Below, piece by piece: positions 9,351 through 18,243 of a stretch of DNA of 64,000 nucleotides (positions are counted from its first letter, which is position 1; each line of letters starts with the position of its first letter). The translations under genes and the position numbers were made by a program. Below the pieces are notes generated by a model, which saw only the letters and a list, made by a program, of their open reading frames with translations, searched no databases and was not told where the DNA came from. Source of the stretch: Lachnospiraceae bacterium (GTDB lineage Bacteria; Bacillota; Clostridia; Lachnospirales; Lachnospiraceae); the NCBI GenBank assembly GCA_017408735.1, contig JAFQUB010000041.1, positions 25,373 through 89,372 on the forward strand, in the 5' to 3' direction.

Positions 9351-10880
9351 TTGTTTAGTACAATTTTATCGGGAGCAATGAACGGCATGGAGTGTAGAGA
9401 TGTCCATGTAGAAGCGGATGTTAGCATGGGGATGCCGACTTTTTCTATGGTAGGCTTTTTGGGAAGTGAAGTAAAGGAAGCGGCAGAAAGGGTAAAAAAT
9501 GCCATACGAAATACAGGTGTTCAGATTCCGGCAAAAAGAATCACCGTGAATTTGTCACCGGCAGATATGCGAAAGTCAGGAACGGCTTTTGACCTGCCCA
9601 TTGCGGCAGCGGTGCTGGCATCGCTGGGAGAAATTGAAGCGAACAATCTGCAAGGTGTGTTTATGGCAGGTGAGTTGAGTCTTAATGGGGAAGTGAATGG
9701 GATTTGTGGAGTGTTAGCAATGACTCTTCACGCCAGAGAACAGGGGATGGAATATTGTGTGTTTCCAAGAGAAAATGCAAAAGAAGGTGCTGTGGTAGAA
9801 GGGATTAAGGTAATCGGTGTGGGGCATATTACGGAAATGTTAGCGTTTTTAAAACAGAAGGAAAGGATGAAGCCAGAGCGGATAGATATGGCAGACGTGT
9901 TTAGCCAGAGTAAGAGATACGAATACGATTATTCTGATATTAGGGGACAAAAAAGAGGGAAACGTGCTATGGAAATTGCGGCAGCAGGAAGACATAATAT
10001 ATTGTTAATTGGACCGCCGGGAACAGGGAAATCCATGCTTGCAAAAAGATTACCGGATATTTTACCGCCTTTGACTATGGAAGAAAGCTTTTCTATCACT
10101 AAAATACACAGTATTGCAGGTGTATTGCCAAAAGATACGCCACTGTTGGCTACCAGACCATTTTTGCAGCCCCATCACACCAGTTCCCCTTATGCCCTTG
10201 CGGGTGGTGGGAAGATTCCAAAGCCTGGAATGATTAGCCTGGCTCATCGTGGGGTGCTGTTTTTGGATGAATTGCCGGAATTTAAGAGGGAAACCTTGGA
10301 AATATTGCGACAACCCTTGGAGGATAAAGTAATACATATATCCAGAGTGGGCGGAAACTATGAATTTCCGGCAGAGTTGATGGTAGTAGCTGCTATGAAC
10401 CCTTGCAAATGTGGATTTTATCCGGATAGAAATCGTTGTAGATGCACGGTGGCGGAAATTAATCAATATCAGGGGAAATTATCCAAGCCATTATTGGATA
10501 GAATTGATTTGTATGTAGAAGTAGAAGGCTTGGGATATGAGGAAATCAGTGGAGAAGGTCCAAAGACAGAAAATGAGAGTGAAAGAATGCGAAACAGAGT
10601 GATAGCTGCTGGAGAAATTCAAAAAGAGAGATATCGGGGGCGGCCTTATCAGTTTAATTCAGAATTGGATGCTGAGGGAGTGTATGAATTCTGTACATTG
10701 GATAGAAAAGAAAAACAGTTGATGGAGAAAATCTTTCATAAAATGAAATTGTCTGCAAGGGGGTACCATAGAATGTTGAAGGTGGCAAGGACAATTGCAG
10801 ATTTAGACGAGGAAAAACAGATTCGGGAAAAGCATTTGAAAGAAGCGATTTCCTATCGGAGAAATTATATGTTGGAGTAA
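9351..10880 (+). CDS. comM: YifB/ComM-family Mg-chelatase-like AAA+ ATPase
   Basis: A 509-residue ATPase with an N-terminal ChlI/Lon-protease-like domain (about 1-165), an AAA+ core with Walker A GPPGTGKS (221-228) and Walker B VLFLDELPEF, and a C-terminal Mg-chelatase domain with RGYHRMLKVARTIADL. In other bacteria ComM is a hexameric helicase that promotes branch migration during natural transformation. The start is a TTG preceded by AGGAGG with short 4-base spacing; the sequence from this TTG matches the usual YifB N-terminus. It is followed after 6 bases by dprA, another transformation gene. Confidence 0.9.
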   Translation: MFSTILSGAMNGMECRDVHVEADVSMGMPTFSMVGFLGSEVKEAAERVKNAIRNTGVQIPAKRITVNLSPADMRKSGTAFDLPIAAAVLASLGEIEANNLQGVFMAGELSLNGEVNGICGVLAMTLHAREQGMEYCVFPRENAKEGAVVEGIKVIGVGHITEMLAFLKQKERMKPERIDMADVFSQSKRYEYDYSDIRGQKRGKRAMEIAAAGRHNILLIGPPGTGKSMLAKRLPDILPPLTMEESFSITKIHSIAGVLPKDTPLLATRPFLQPHHTSSPYALAGGGKIPKPGMISLAHRGVLFLDELPEFKRETLEILRQPLEDKVIHISRVGGNYEFPAELMVVAAMNPCKCGFYPDRNRCRCTVAEINQYQGKLSKPLLDRIDLYVEVEGLGYEEISGEGPKTENESERMRNRVIAAGEIQKERYRGRPYQFNSELDAEGVYEFCTLDRKEKQLMEKIFHKMKLSARGYHRMLKVARTIADLDEEKQIREKHLKEAISYRRNYMLE

Positions 10881-10886
10881 TATTAT

Positions 10887-11978
10887 ATGGAAGAAAAAAT
10901 TTATGATTACTGGTTCTATTCATTGGAAGGATTAAGATATGAGCAAAGAGAAACACTGCTTGCACGGTTACAAAGTACAAAAGAGATTTATGAAAGTCCT
11001 ATGGAAAGAATTATAGAAGCAATCGCTCCTAATCCCTGGGTAACAGAACGCATATATAATAGTAGAAACACTTTCAAACTGAAACAGGAATACGAAAATA
11101 TGCAGAAAATGGGAGTGCGCTTCATATGCTGTAAAGACATAGAATATCCGGAAAAATTAAGGAATATGAAGGAGATGCCGGGCGGTTTGTTTGTAAAGGG
11201 AGAACTTCCTTTGGGGAAAGAAAAGACGGTGGCGGTGATAGGGGCTAGGGAATGTAGTTGTTATGGAAAATTTGTAGCACAGGAAATAGGAAAAGCGCTT
11301 GCGGAACAAGGGGTGGAATTAATCAGTGGAATGGCAAGAGGAGTTGATGGATATGCCCAAATGGCGGCCATAGAAGCTGGAGGAAAGAGTTTTGGAGTTC
11401 TTGGATGCGGTGTAGATATATGTTATCCAAGAGAAAACTATAATTTATACAGAAAACTGCCGGAAAACGGAGGGATTCTTTCGGAATATAGAATCGGCGT
11501 GCCAGCAATAGGGAGAAATTTTCCGAGGAGAAACAGAATTATCAGTGGGCTGGCAGATGTGATTATTGTAGTGGAGGCGAAAAAACGCAGTGGAACATCG
11601 ATTACAGTTTCTTATGCATTAGAACAAGGGAAAGATGTTATGGCAGTTCCGGGCAGAATTACAGACTGTCTTAGTGAAGGGTGTAACTACTTGATTTCGC
11701 AAGGGGCTTACCCCGTAAATAGCCTGGAAGAAATGATGGAAGATTTGGGTTTTCCACGTAAAAAAAATATAAAAAAACGCAAAAATGTAAAAAATCCTCT
11801 TGAAAGTGACGCAAATTTGGTGTATGCTGTACTGGATTTTGTACCTAAGACGATTACTGCTATTGGAAAAGAATTAGGTGAAAATGATATGGAAAAAATA
11901 AATCGTCTATTATTTGATTTGGAGATAGAGGATAAAATAGAACAGGTAACAACGGGATATTATGTGCGTAAGCAGTGA
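10887..11978 (+). CDS. dprA: DNA-processing protein DprA
   Basis: A 363-residue single-strand DNA-binding protein that loads RecA on incoming DNA. It has a Rossmann-like domain with SGMARGVDGYAQMAAIEAGG and LGCGVDICYP, then the RNRIISGLAD and KKRSGTSITVSYALEQGKDV segments. An N-terminal SAM-like region and a C-terminal winged-helix-like domain flank this core. It sits 6 bases after comM and 21 bases before topA and is likely in one operon with them. The gene pair suggests transformation or general recombination functions, though no uptake machinery is visible in this window. Confidence 0.93.
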   Translation: MEEKIYDYWFYSLEGLRYEQRETLLARLQSTKEIYESPMERIIEAIAPNPWVTERIYNSRNTFKLKQEYENMQKMGVRFICCKDIEYPEKLRNMKEMPGGLFVKGELPLGKEKTVAVIGARECSCYGKFVAQEIGKALAEQGVELISGMARGVDGYAQMAAIEAGGKSFGVLGCGVDICYPRENYNLYRKLPENGGILSEYRIGVPAIGRNFPRRNRIISGLADVIIVVEAKKRSGTSITVSYALEQGKDVMAVPGRITDCLSEGCNYLISQGAYPVNSLEEMMEDLGFPRKKNIKKRKNVKNPLESDANLVYAVLDFVPKTITAIGKELGENDMEKINRLLFDLEIEDKIEQVTTGYYVRKQ

Positions 11979-11999
11979 TAGTTACCAGAGGAGGAGCAT

Positions 12000-14084
12000 A
12001 TGGCGAAGTATTTGGTAATCGTGGAATCACCGGCAAAAGTAAAGACAATAAAAAAGTTTTTGGGCAGCAATTATGAAGTTGCAGCATCCAATGGGCATGT
12101 AAGAGACTTGCCTAAAAGCCAGCTGGGGATTGATATTGAAAATGATTATGAACCAAAGTATATTACAATTAGAGGAAAAGGGGACATTCTGGCAGACCTT
12201 AGAAAAAAAGCAAAAAAAGCAGAAAAAGTATATCTTGCAACTGACCCTGACCGTGAGGGAGAAGCTATTTCCTGGCATCTGGCTCATGCATTAAAGACAG
12301 ATGAAAAGAAACTGTATCGTATCAGTTTTAATGAAATTACTAAAAATGCAGTGAAAGAATCTATCAAACATGCAAGAGAAATAGACATGGGTCTTGTAGA
12401 TGCACAGCAGGCAAGACGAATGCTGGATAGAATGGTGGGATATAAAATCAGTCCGTTGCTTTGGGTGAAGGTAAAAAGAGGACTGAGTGCCGGAAGAGTA
12501 CAGTCTGTGGCATTGCGAATTATTTGCGATAGGGAAGAAGAAATCAATTCTTTTATTCCGGAAGAATACTGGACTTTGGAAGAAGATTTTCACATACCAG
12601 GTAGCAAAAAGAATATTAAGGCAAAGTTTTATGGAAAAGACAGAAAGATTAATATTTCATCCAAGGAACAGCTGGACGAAATTCTCGCAGAGTTAGAAGA
12701 TGCAGTGTATACCGTGGAAGAAGTGAAAAAGGGACAGAGAATTAAAAACTCTCCAAGACCATTTACAACCAGTACATTACAGCAGGAAGCTGCAAAAGTG
12801 CTGAATTTTTCAACACAGAAAACCATGCGACTTGCACAGCAGTTATATGAAGGAATTGAAATTGCCGGAGCGGGTACAGTGGGTATTATTACCTATCTGC
12901 GTACGGATTCTACCAGAATTTCAGAAGAAGCAGAAGAAAGCGCAAGAGAATATATTGGTACCCAGTATGGGCAGGAATATATTTCCGAAACAATTAAGGC
13001 ACTGAAAGGTAATAAGAAAATTCAGGATGCCCACGAAGCAATTCGCCCTACAGATATTGCTAGAAGTCCGGTGATGATTAAAGAGTCTTTGTCAAGAGAT
13101 CAGTTCCGCCTGTATCAGCTGATTTGGAAACGATTTGTGGCAAGTCAGATGTCAGAAGCGGTTTATGATACGGTCAGTGTGAAAATTGAAGCTAATGGCT
13201 ATCGGTTTACTGCTTCCGGCTCCAAACTTTCTTTTGACGGTTTTATGTCTGTATATGCAACGGATGAACAGGAAAAAGAAAGTAGCAATATTCCAGTGGA
13301 ATTACTGGAAAAAGGGAAAGTGCTGGAATATAAAGACCAGGAGGCAAAACAGCATTTTACACAGCCGCCGGCCCATTATACAGAAGCAGCGCTTGTTAAA
13401 ACCTTGGAAGAGTTGGGCGTTGGTCGTCCAAGTACGTATGCGCCTACCATTACTACGATCATTGCCAGAAGATATGTTGCAAAAGAAAATAAAAATCTAT
13501 ATGTAACGGAAATTGGCGAAGTGGTAAATGCTATTATGAAAGAAGCGTTTCCGAGTATTGTAGACTTGAGCTTTACTGCCAACGTGGAAATGTTATTGGA
13601 TAAAGTGGAAGAAGGTAGTGTAAACTTCAAAACAGTTATCCGTAACTTCTATCCGGATTTGGCAGAAGCAGTGGAAACAGCAGAACGGGAATTGGAAAAA
13701 GTTAAGATTGAAGATGAAGTGACAGATGTAATTTGTGAGGAATGTGGTAAGAATATGGTGGTTAAGTATGGACCTCATGGAAAATTCCTCGCATGTCCAG
13801 GTTTCCCGGATTGCCGTAATACAAAACCTTATTTGGAAAAAATAGGTGTATCTTGTCCATTCTGTCAAAAGGAAGTAGTTATCCGAAAAACGAAAAAGGG
13901 TAGAAAATATTATGGATGCGAGGATAATCCAAACTGTGAATTTATGTCATGGCAAAAACCAAGTGCTCATAAATGTGATAAATGTGGAAAGTATATGGTG
14001 GAAAAAGGAAGTCGTCTTGTATGTTCTGATGAACAGTGTGGATATGTAATTATGAAGAAAGAATTAGAAAATTCTGAAAATTAA
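12000..14084 (+). CDS. topA: DNA topoisomerase I
   Basis: A 694-residue type IA topoisomerase that relaxes negative supercoils. The TOPRIM domain has DPDREGE (82-88). The nucleophile is Tyr299 in ITYLRTDSTR. Three four-cysteine zinc ribbons end the protein (each CxxC...C-x4-5-C, from about residue 577). A perfect AGGAGG site lies just before the ATG. Its position between dprA and codY is conserved in many Firmicutes, although trmFO, xerC and clpQY, which lie in that interval in Bacillus subtilis, are missing here. Confidence 0.96.
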   Translation: MAKYLVIVESPAKVKTIKKFLGSNYEVAASNGHVRDLPKSQLGIDIENDYEPKYITIRGKGDILADLRKKAKKAEKVYLATDPDREGEAISWHLAHALKTDEKKLYRISFNEITKNAVKESIKHAREIDMGLVDAQQARRMLDRMVGYKISPLLWVKVKRGLSAGRVQSVALRIICDREEEINSFIPEEYWTLEEDFHIPGSKKNIKAKFYGKDRKINISSKEQLDEILAELEDAVYTVEEVKKGQRIKNSPRPFTTSTLQQEAAKVLNFSTQKTMRLAQQLYEGIEIAGAGTVGIITYLRTDSTRISEEAEESAREYIGTQYGQEYISETIKALKGNKKIQDAHEAIRPTDIARSPVMIKESLSRDQFRLYQLIWKRFVASQMSEAVYDTVSVKIEANGYRFTASGSKLSFDGFMSVYATDEQEKESSNIPVELLEKGKVLEYKDQEAKQHFTQPPAHYTEAALVKTLEELGVGRPSTYAPTITTIIARRYVAKENKNLYVTEIGEVVNAIMKEAFPSIVDLSFTANVEMLLDKVEEGSVNFKTVIRNFYPDLAEAVETAERELEKVKIEDEVTDVICEECGKNMVVKYGPHGKFLACPGFPDCRNTKPYLEKIGVSCPFCQKEVVIRKTKKGRKYYGCEDNPNCEFMSWQKPSAHKCDKCGKYMVEKGSRLVCSDEQCGYVIMKKELENSEN

Positions 14085-14115
14085 TAAAATTGATAGAAAT
14101 TAAGAATGAAATTGA

Positions 14116-14144
14116 TTGATTTTTCGAGAAAATCGTGATAAAAT
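14116..14144 (+). promoter_or_regulatory. codY promoter with an internal dyad
   Basis: TTGATT (14116-14121), a 17-bp spacer and TAAAAT (14139-14144), with a TG one base before the -10 (extended -10). An inverted repeat (GATTTT / AAAATC, 14118-14134) fills the region between the hexamers. It resembles a CodY box AATTTTCWGAAAATT with one extra central base, so autoregulation is possible. Confidence 0.55.
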
Positions 14145-14164
14145 ACGAATAGAGTATGTGATTG

Positions 14165-14178
14165 TGCCAAAATTGGCA
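14165..14178 (+). promoter_or_regulatory. Dyad operator-like site in the codY leader
   Basis: TGCCAA-AA-TTGGCA is a perfect 6-bp inverted repeat with a 2-base centre, about 14 bases after the predicted codY transcription start. A 2-base centre suits a dimeric repressor site better than an RNA hairpin. The regulator is unknown. Confidence 0.4.
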
Positions 14179-14229
14179 TGCTTAACAAGGTGGATTAATT
14201 TTGACGATGGAAGTCAGGAGGCATAAGGG

Positions 14230-15009
14230 ATGAGTGTACAATTATTAGATAAAACAAGGAAAATCAATAAATTGTTGCATAACAACAGTTCTCACAAGGT
14301 CGTATTCAACGATATTTGCAGTGTGTTGACTAGTATATTAGATTCCAACATTTTGGTGATTAGTAAAAAAGGAAAAGTGCTCGGAATTGGCGAATGCGCA
14401 GGCGTAGATGAAATAAAAGAGTTGATAAAAGACGAAGTTGGCGGTTTTATTGATGCTATGCTGAACGAACGACTGTTGGGAGTGCTTTCTACAAAAGAGA
14501 ATGTGAATTTGCAGACACTTGGATTTGAAGCGGATGATGTGAGAAAATATCAGGCAATCATTACACCAATCGATATTGCCGGCGAAAGATTGGGAACATT
14601 GTTTATTTACAAATGTGATAAACAGTATGAGATTGATGATATTATTTTAAGCGAGTATGCTACTACAGTAGTGGGGCTTGAAATGATGCGTTCGGTTAAT
14701 GAGGAAAATGCTGAAGAAACAAGAAAAGTACAGATTGTACGTTCTGCCATCGGAACCTTATCATTTTCGGAATTTGAAGCCATTACACATATTTTTGAAG
14801 AACTCAATGGTAATGAGGGCATTCTTGTGGCTAGCAAAATCGCTGACAGAGTAGGAATTACCCGTTCTGTTATTGTAAATGCGCTTCGAAAATTTGAAAG
14901 TGCCGGTGTTATTGAATCCAGATCTTCCGGCATGAAAGGAACCTACATTAAAGTAGTGAATGACGTGGTCTTTGACGAAATTGCTAGAATTAAAAGTGAA
15001 AAGAAATAG
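14230..15009 (+). CDS. codY: GTP- and branched-chain amino acid-sensing repressor CodY
   Basis: A 259-residue global regulator at full family length. The N-terminal GAF-type domain binds isoleucine/valine, and a C-terminal winged helix binds DNA, here with ASKIADRVGITRSVIVNALRK as the recognition region (about 201-221). GTP-related motifs such as AGERLGT are present. AGGAGG precedes the ATG. CodY represses motility and stationary-phase genes in nutrient-rich cells in Bacillus; its location directly upstream of the fla/che operon is conserved. A terminator separates the two, so the flagellar operon does not depend on codY read-through. Confidence 0.96.
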   Translation: MSVQLLDKTRKINKLLHNNSSHKVVFNDICSVLTSILDSNILVISKKGKVLGIGECAGVDEIKELIKDEVGGFIDAMLNERLLGVLSTKENVNLQTLGFEADDVRKYQAIITPIDIAGERLGTLFIYKCDKQYEIDDIILSEYATTVVGLEMMRSVNEENAEETRKVQIVRSAIGTLSFSEFEAITHIFEELNGNEGILVASKIADRVGITRSVIVNALRKFESAGVIESRSSGMKGTYIKVVNDVVFDEIARIKSEKK

Positions 15010-15022
15010 AAAATGAATGGAT

Positions 15023-15050
15023 AAAAAGAGCAACTTGGTTGCTCTTTTTT
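15023..15050 (+). terminator. Terminator after codY
   Basis: A GC-containing stem (AGAGCAAC with GTTGCTCT) with a 3-base loop, extended by A/T pairs, followed by six T residues. Strong intrinsic terminator. Confidence 0.88.
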
Positions 15051-15315
15051 GACTTTAATAATCGAGAATGGCATTGAAGTGTTTGTACATTAGTGTTTTT
15101 GCGGAGATAATTTGCTGTGGAAAAAATAAAACTTTTACAAAAAGAATAATAAAATTGTCGAAAACAATGCAAAAGTGTTAAGAAAATATTACAAGGAATG
15201 TCGAAAATAAACAAAAAGAAAAATGGGTTTTGGGAACAAAGTACCGAATTGGAGTAAAAATGGAGGAAAATGCAAAAAAAAACACGTATTTTAGGTAAAA
15301 ATGCAAAAAAATGTC

Positions 15316-15344
15316 TTGTACCATCTTGGAAAATCCGATATAAT
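15316..15344 (+). promoter_or_regulatory. Main promoter of the fla/che operon
   Basis: TTGTAC (15316-15321), an exact 17-bp spacer and the consensus -10 TATAAT (15339-15344), 58 bases before flgB. The -10 overlaps CCGATAT, which matches the core of a sigma-28 (SigD) -10, but no TAAA lies at the right distance upstream, so sigma-A is the better reading. The rest of the 393-base gap (15051-15315) is AT-rich. It holds a weak dyad near 15148-15165 (ATTGT...ACAAT) and no gene. Confidence 0.8.
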
Positions 15345-15402
15345 GTTAAATAGTTGAATGAGGAGTAATGAGAAATAAAATGATGAGGAAGGATGCGGTA
15401 TA

Positions 15403-15804
15403 ATGATTAGTTCAAGTGCGTTTAATTATATTAATATATTAGACAAAGCAGCAGACGCAAGTTCTTTAAGACAACAAGCGATTGCAAACAATCTTGCAAA
15501 TTCAGATACGCCAAATTACAAAAGACAGGATGTAGATTTTGAGAGTGCCTTGATTCGTGAGATGGGGGCGTACCAATCGAAATATAAAACCGGTTCAGCA
15601 AAAGTAAAAAGAATCAACCAGAACCTGCGTCAGTTGGATGTTGGAACGTATACGGATGCTGTTGGATATTCCTACCGAATTGATGGTAATAATGTGGATC
15701 CGGATAATGAAAATGTAGAATTAGCGGCTAATACAGAAAAATATAACGGTCTGATTGACAGTATGACAGCGGAATTTGAAAGATTAAAATCAGTTATGAA
15801 ATAA
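15403..15804 (+). CDS. flgB: Flagellar basal-body rod protein FlgB
   Basis: A 133-residue proximal rod subunit, exported by the flagellar type III system and assembled on the MS ring in the envelope. The conserved N-terminal rod motif is seen as NNLANSDTPNYKR (about 28-40), and the C-terminal helix ends in the usual amphipathic heptads. First gene of the fla/che operon; purine-rich GAGGAAGGA lies upstream of the ATG. Length is normal. Confidence 0.95.
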   Translation: MISSSAFNYINILDKAADASSLRQQAIANNLANSDTPNYKRQDVDFESALIREMGAYQSKYKTGSAKVKRINQNLRQLDVGTYTDAVGYSYRIDGNNVDPDNENVELAANTEKYNGLIDSMTAEFERLKSVMK

Positions 15805-15824
15805 TTTAGGGGAGGAAAGTGAAT

Positions 15825-16265
15825 ATGTCTATTTTTAATTCTTTTGATATCAGTGCGTCTGGTATGACATCACAGAGATTTAGATCTGATATTATCATGC
15901 AGAATATTGCGAATGCCACAACAACAAGAACTGAAGATGGAACGCCATACAGAAGACGTGTTGTAACTTTTGCGGAAAAGGAAACCACGCCTTTTAGCAA
16001 TGTGCTTGCGAGAACTAGCGCAGATGCAGTGGGATCTGGCGTAAAAGTAACAAGAGTTTCCGAAGATTACGAAACGGAAATGGTTCGTTCTTATGATCCT
16101 TCGCATCCGGATGCGGATGAAGATGGTTATGTTACTTATCCCAATGTAAATATTATAACAGAAATGACAAACCTGATTGATGCAACGCGTTCTTATGAAG
16201 CGAACACAACAGCGTTTGAGGCGAGTAAATCGATGATTACTAAGGGATTGAGTATGGGTAAATAA
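15825..16265 (+). CDS. flgC: Flagellar basal-body rod protein FlgC
   Basis: A 146-residue proximal rod protein. The N-terminal rod motif ISASGMTSQRFRSDIIMQNIANATT and the C-terminal helix with NIITEMTNLIDATRSYEAN are typical. I chose the ATG at 15825, nine bases after GGAGG, rather than the in-frame GTG at 15819, which would be only 3 bases from the ribosome site. It lies 20 bases after flgB and 20 before fliE. Confidence 0.95.
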   Translation: MSIFNSFDISASGMTSQRFRSDIIMQNIANATTTRTEDGTPYRRRVVTFAEKETTPFSNVLARTSADAVGSGVKVTRVSEDYETEMVRSYDPSHPDADEDGYVTYPNVNIITEMTNLIDATRSYEANTTAFEASKSMITKGLSMGK

Positions 16266-16285
16266 TTAAGAGGAGGTAATGAGAG

Positions 16286-16600
16286 GTGGATATTTCATCA
16301 TTATATAGCGTTGGCTCTGCTTATATGCAGGAAGCGTTAAAGTCAACAACGAATGTGCAGGAGACAACAGAAAGCGGTTTTTCACAGATTTATCAGGCGG
16401 CGGTGAATATGCTGAATGAAACAAGTGAACTGGAGAATAATGCAAATACAGAAGAAATGAAGTGGGCGATGGGACTTACAGAAAATGCACATGATCTTAC
16501 TATAGCGCAGAACAAAGCCAGTTCGGCATTGACTTATACAATTGCAGTACGCGATAAAGTGTTGGAGGCGTATAAAGAAATAATTAATATGCAGATGTAA
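16286..16600 (+). CDS. fliE: Flagellar hook-basal body protein FliE
   Basis: A 104-residue rod/MS-ring adaptor, the first protein exported through the gate. The C-terminal half shows the family pattern ENAHDLTIAQNKASSAL...AVRDKVLEAYKEIINMQM. It starts with GTG, eight bases after a perfect AGGAGGT. Position between flgC and fliF matches Bacillus and Clostridia. Confidence 0.93.
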   Translation: MDISSLYSVGSAYMQEALKSTTNVQETTESGFSQIYQAAVNMLNETSELENNANTEEMKWAMGLTENAHDLTIAQNKASSALTYTIAVRDKVLEAYKEIINMQM

Positions 16601-16644
16601 AAGGAAACGTGCAGATAGAGTAATTGTAGACTAGGAGACAACCA

Positions 16645-18237
16645 ATGGGTGAGAAAGTAAGAGAGATTCAGAAACTTATACTGGATTTTTGGAATAAATA
16701 TGATACAAAACAAAAGACGATTATAATTAGCGTTGTGGCGGTAGTGATTGTAACAATGGCAATTCTTTGGGCTGTGTTCAGCCGCACAACATATGTGGAT
16801 TTGGGTACATTTGAAAGTACAAGCGAAACATCGCAGGTAAAAGAGCTACTGGAAGCAGAAGGGATAGAATATCAGATTAAATCGGATAATCTGACAGTGC
16901 AGGTGGAAAAGAGCAGAGCTACTGATGCGGCACTGATACTTGGATCTAATAATATTCCTGCTGCTGGATATAGTATTGATGATGCTTTAGGTGGTGGGTT
17001 TAGTACCACAGAAAGTGATAAACAGAAAAAATATAAGCTTTACAATGAAGGTGAAATTGCCGAAGTGTTGGAAAGCATGGATGTTGTAAAAAGCGCCAAA
17101 GTAAAAATGTATGTGCCGGAAGATGATGGAACAATTCTTTCGAAGAAACAGGACACATCAGTCAGTGTAATGCTGGAAACTAATGGTGAGGTGGATGCTG
17201 AAACAGCGGGAATTATGGCGAGGTTTTTGCAGACTGCTGTAGGGAATGATTCTACAGAAGAAATTACCATTATGGATGCGAATGGCGATATGATATTTTC
17301 TGGGGCAGATGCTGCTACGGTTACAGGCAATGCAAGTACTCAGTTGTCTGTGAAAGCACAGGCGGAGAATCTGATGAAAGCAGATGTACAGCAGGCAGTG
17401 CTTAGTACAAAGATGTATGACAATGTTCAGGTGTCGCCGAACATTATCATGGATTTTAATGAAAGTAGTGAGACACAACAAGAATTCTGGGCTCCGGATG
17501 GAAGAACAGAAGGAATGATTACACATCAGGATAATTATGAATCAGAAACAACTAACGGAACGGCAGGAATTCCGGGAACAGATTCTAACGATGACGAAAC
17601 CTATGTGATTCAGGATAACGAAGGAAGTTCTTCTACAGTGACGGATACTTCCACAGACTATTCACCGAATCAGAAAGTTACAAATACAACACAGACACCG
17701 GGAGCGATTAAGTATGATGAATCGACCATCTCTCTGGTTCTTACAAAACATATTATTTATAAAGAAGAAGATTTGGAAAGTCAGGGACTGCTGGATGGAA
17801 TTAGTTTTGAACAATATCAGCAGGAAAATAATCAGCCGATAGCAACAGAAGTGGATAATTCCTTCTATACATTGGTGTCCAAGGCTACGGGAATTGCAGA
17901 AAGCAATATTTCAATTGTGGCATATGATGTTCCGATGTTTGTTGAAAAGGATGCTTCCGCGAAGAGCGTGATGGATTATCTGAATATTATTATTGTAGTC
18001 CTCATTCTTGGATTGTTAGGCTTTGTGGTGTACAGAAGTACAAGACCAGTGGAAATTACAGAATTGGAACCGGAATTGTCTGTAGACCAGCTGTTACAGG
18101 ATACTAGAGAAAATCTGGAAGAAATTGACTTTGATGATAGATCAGAAGCGAGAAAGATGATCGAAAAATTTGTGGACGAAAAGCCAGATGCAGTTGCACA
18201 GCTGTTGAGAAACTGGCTAAACGAAGATTGGGAGTGA
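16645..18237 (+). CDS. fliF: Flagellar MS-ring protein FliF
   Basis: A 530-residue inner-membrane protein that forms the MS ring and houses the export gate. Two transmembrane helices (about residues 26-45 and 436-457) flank the periplasmic YscJ-like domains (about 46-215). An Asp/Ser/Thr-rich linker (about 290-355) precedes the second helix. The C-terminal tail with DDRSEARKMIEKFVDEKPDAVAQLLRNWL binds FliG. Length is normal. It ends 6 bases before fliG. Confidence 0.95.
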   Translation: MGEKVREIQKLILDFWNKYDTKQKTIIISVVAVVIVTMAILWAVFSRTTYVDLGTFESTSETSQVKELLEAEGIEYQIKSDNLTVQVEKSRATDAALILGSNNIPAAGYSIDDALGGGFSTTESDKQKKYKLYNEGEIAEVLESMDVVKSAKVKMYVPEDDGTILSKKQDTSVSVMLETNGEVDAETAGIMARFLQTAVGNDSTEEITIMDANGDMIFSGADAATVTGNASTQLSVKAQAENLMKADVQQAVLSTKMYDNVQVSPNIIMDFNESSETQQEFWAPDGRTEGMITHQDNYESETTNGTAGIPGTDSNDDETYVIQDNEGSSSTVTDTSTDYSPNQKVTNTTQTPGAIKYDESTISLVLTKHIIYKEEDLESQGLLDGISFEQYQQENNQPIATEVDNSFYTLVSKATGIAESNISIVAYDVPMFVEKDASAKSVMDYLNIIIVVLILGLLGFVVYRSTRPVEITELEPELSVDQLLQDTRENLEEIDFDDRSEARKMIEKFVDEKPDAVAQLLRNWLNEDWE

Positions 18238-18243
18238 TAAAGT

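Noticed and set aside
15148..15165. CodY-box-like sequence in the fla/che upstream region
   Set aside because: ATTGT...ACAAT forms a dyad, but alignment to the CodY consensus leaves too many mismatches, mainly in the right half.
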